A stretch of DNA of 37,551 nucleotides. It comes from JAGVWT01 sp964538405. GTDB taxonomy: Archaea > Nanobdellota > Nanobdellia > Pacearchaeales > GW2011-AR1. The stretch lies in contig CAZIET010000002.1 of the NCBI GenBank assembly GCA_964538405.1, positions 1 through 37,551 on the forward strand. The letters are read 5' to 3'. Below are positions 36,394 to 37,551 of the stretch, piece by piece (the first letter of the stretch is position 1; every line of letters starts with the position of its first letter). A program made the translations under genes and the position numbers. The notes beneath the pieces were generated by a model that was not told the origin of the DNA, made no database searches, and saw only the letters and a list, made by a program, of their open reading frames with translations.

Positions 36394-37122
36394 ATGCCTT
36401 CTAAAAATTGGATAATAAATAACCCTGAAAAAGCTTTAATTTGGAGAGAAAAGATGAGTAAAAGAATGAAGAAATATGTTAAGAATAACCCTCATTTTCA
36501 AGATGGAATTAAAAATCCAATGTATGGTAAAAAGCCTTGGAATTATGGATTAACTAAAGAAACTGATAATAAGGTTAAGAAATTAGCTGAAATAAAAACT
36601 GAAAAATTTAGGAGTGGTGAAATTGTAAAAGTCTGGTTAGGCAAAAAGCATTCTTCAGAGCACAGAAGAAAAAACTCTCTTGCTAAAAGAGGAGATTTAA
36701 ACCCTATGAAAAGAGAAGATGTTAAGAAAAAGATGGCAAAGACGTTAAAAGATAGATGGTTGAATGATGAAGAATTTGTGAAAAACATGTTGAAGTCCTT
36801 TAAAAATTTGAAAGAAAATAAATTTGAAAAAGATTTCGAAAAAATCTGTAAAGAGAGCCAATTACCATTTGTATATACCGGTAACGGATCTTTTTGGATT
36901 GGTCCTTGCATTTCAGGTAAAAGAAGGAACCCTGATTTTAAACATGTTTCAGATAAAAAAGTAATACTTCTTAATGGAGATCATTGGCATACAAATGAAG
37001 ATATTAATGAACAAGTGAAGGATTATGAAAACAAAGGTTACAAAGTTCTTCCAATTTGGCAAAGCAACTGGCAAAAGTTCAAAGAAGATGTGATTAAATC
37101 AGTTAAAGAATTTTCTAATTAA
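36394..37122 (+). CDS. NUMOD3-type homing endonuclease, Vsr-like nuclease C-terminus
   Basis: 242 residues. N-terminal basic helices with NUMOD3-type DNA-binding motifs (GKKPWNYGLTKETDNKVKK; WLGKKHSSEHRRKNSLAKRG; NPMKREDVKKKMAKTLKDRW). C-terminal nuclease domain: EKICKESQLPFVYTGNGSFW, NPDFKH, KKVILLNGDHWH and YENKGYKVLPIWQSNW, the pattern of Vsr-related EDxHD homing endonucleases (E/D-x-n-H-W-H). Free-standing, not in an intron visible here. Selfish element; its target is not evident. TATA region near GTTTATCG, 22 bp upstream. Overlaps the next gene by 8 bases. Confidence 0.78.
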   Translation: MPSKNWIINNPEKALIWREKMSKRMKKYVKNNPHFQDGIKNPMYGKKPWNYGLTKETDNKVKKLAEIKTEKFRSGEIVKVWLGKKHSSEHRRKNSLAKRGDLNPMKREDVKKKMAKTLKDRWLNDEEFVKNMLKSFKNLKENKFEKDFEKICKESQLPFVYTGNGSFWIGPCISGKRRNPDFKHVSDKKVILLNGDHWHTNEDINEQVKDYENKGYKVLPIWQSNWQKFKEDVIKSVKEFSN

Positions 37123-37498
37123 GTAAACTACAACCAGTTAGTCTACTTAACTCCTCAAAAGTCTGAGTCCCTTGGATTTGAGTACCATTTCCTAATTCCC
37201 ATGTTGGATAACCTGTAATTCCTGCCTTGTTGCAAACATCATTCTGTCCTGCTGCATTTGGAAGAGAACATTCAGTATCATTAAGATATTTTATTGAAGT
37301 CCCAAACATTTCTTTTTGTTCTTTGCAATGAGGGCACCAGTAGGCTGTGTATATTTTCACTCCTTTCTCTGTCAAACATTTTGCAAAATCATCATACATT
37401 CCCGGGGTTGAATTGGGATTATAATAAAGAAAATACATTGCTAGAATAAAAGCTGCGAATATAGATCCGAAAATCAACCATTTTTTCTTTTTATTCAT
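37115..37498 (-). CDS. Membrane-anchored thioredoxin-fold protein (CPHC)
   Basis: 127 residues. One N-terminal membrane helix (WLIFGSIFAAFILAMYFLYY), then a thioredoxin-like domain with active site TAYWCPHCKEQKEMFG (C55, C58), plus DTECSLPNAAGQNDVCNKAG and TGYPTWELGNG (cis-Pro site G-Y-P-T). This is the type of domain found fused to or beside VKOR, catalysing disulfide formation outside the cell, which matches the many Cys-bearing exported proteins here. TATA TATTTAAAC 25 bp upstream of the ATG at 37498. Confidence 0.85.
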   Translation of the reverse strand: MNKKKKWLIFGSIFAAFILAMYFLYYNPNSTPGMYDDFAKCLTEKGVKIYTAYWCPHCKEQKEMFGTSIKYLNDTECSLPNAAGQNDVCNKAGITGYPTWELGNGTQIQGTQTFEELSRLTGCSLLN

Positions 37499-37551
37499 TA
37501 CAATAATTCAGAAATATTATATTTAAACCTATTTACGCAGCTAGATCTTTT

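Overview
The window reads as a stretch of an AT-rich archaeal chromosome, most likely from a DPANN lineage in the Woesearchaeota/Pacearchaeota neighbourhood (inference from gene content; no database search was possible). Archaeal markers are ribosomal proteins L7Ae, S28e, L24e and S6e, aIF2-gamma, aIF5B/IF2, the KEOPS subunit Kae1, a TrmB-type regulator, an archaeal YchF-type GTPase and a PC4-like protein. A bacterial-type gyrase (gyrB/gyrA) and many small membrane-anchored or secreted proteins of unknown function accompany them. Most promoters share one geometry: a TATA-like box (TTTAAA/TTTATA) centred about 25 bp upstream of the start codon, which implies largely leaderless mRNAs and helped fix many starts. 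A few genes instead carry strong Shine-Dalgarno sites.

Region 1 (1-4.8 kb) is a defence or addiction island of six consecutive two-gene modules: DUF4258/DUF2283, nucleotidyltransferase/small partner, DUF5615/DUF433 twice, and PIN/antitoxin twice. After every module lies a direct repeat, always on the plus strand whatever the module orientation. Each repeat is the 3' end of a protein gene: an open frame ending ...LGA(T/S/A)EWC-stop. The longest copy reads into YDRFAPVLTEAIQEQQ, which resembles the end of a tail-fibre/peptidase S74 intramolecular chaperone domain followed by a coiled coil. Right ends are fixed at the stop codon and left ends are ragged. This looks like a cassette array built at, or left behind by, the 3' end of a surface-protein gene, and is the most unusual structure in the window.

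Region 2 (4.8-9.7 kb) holds two paralogous membrane-anchored beta-sandwich proteins flanking a winged-helix nucleotidyltransferase/HEPN pair, with the palindrome ACATTTAAATGT at both ends of the pair, then a long coiled-coil protein and a small anchored protein.

Region 3 (9.7-19.4 kb) is mostly housekeeping: a YchF-type GTPase with a one-base frameshift in its P-loop, aspartate carbamoyltransferase with an altered HPLPR motif, a TrmB regulator with a palindrome between divergent promoters, a tightly overlapping run (PolX-like transferase, DUF167, ASCH, metallopeptidase, unknown), a 41-aa basic protein, a sugar nucleotidyltransferase divergent from Kae1 across a shared palindromic TATA box, and an L7Ae-S28e-L24e operon interleaved with two unknown small genes and preceded by a structured leader.

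Region 4 (19.5-28.9 kb) contains the gyrB - small membrane protein - zinc ribbon - gyrA operon, two secreted proteins, a Cas4/RecB-like nuclease, a secreted acidic protein, aIF2-gamma and a Nudix hydrolase. Region 5 (28.9-37.5 kb) contains small secreted proteins, S6e, a mini-kinase overlapping the end of aIF5B, PH-domain and anchored beta-rich membrane proteins, a methyltransferase, an alkyltransferase-like/P-loop kinase pair, a PC4-like protein, a NUMOD3/Vsr-like homing endonuclease and a membrane-anchored CPHC thioredoxin-fold protein. No rRNA, tRNA, transposase, integrase or CRISPR array was recognised.
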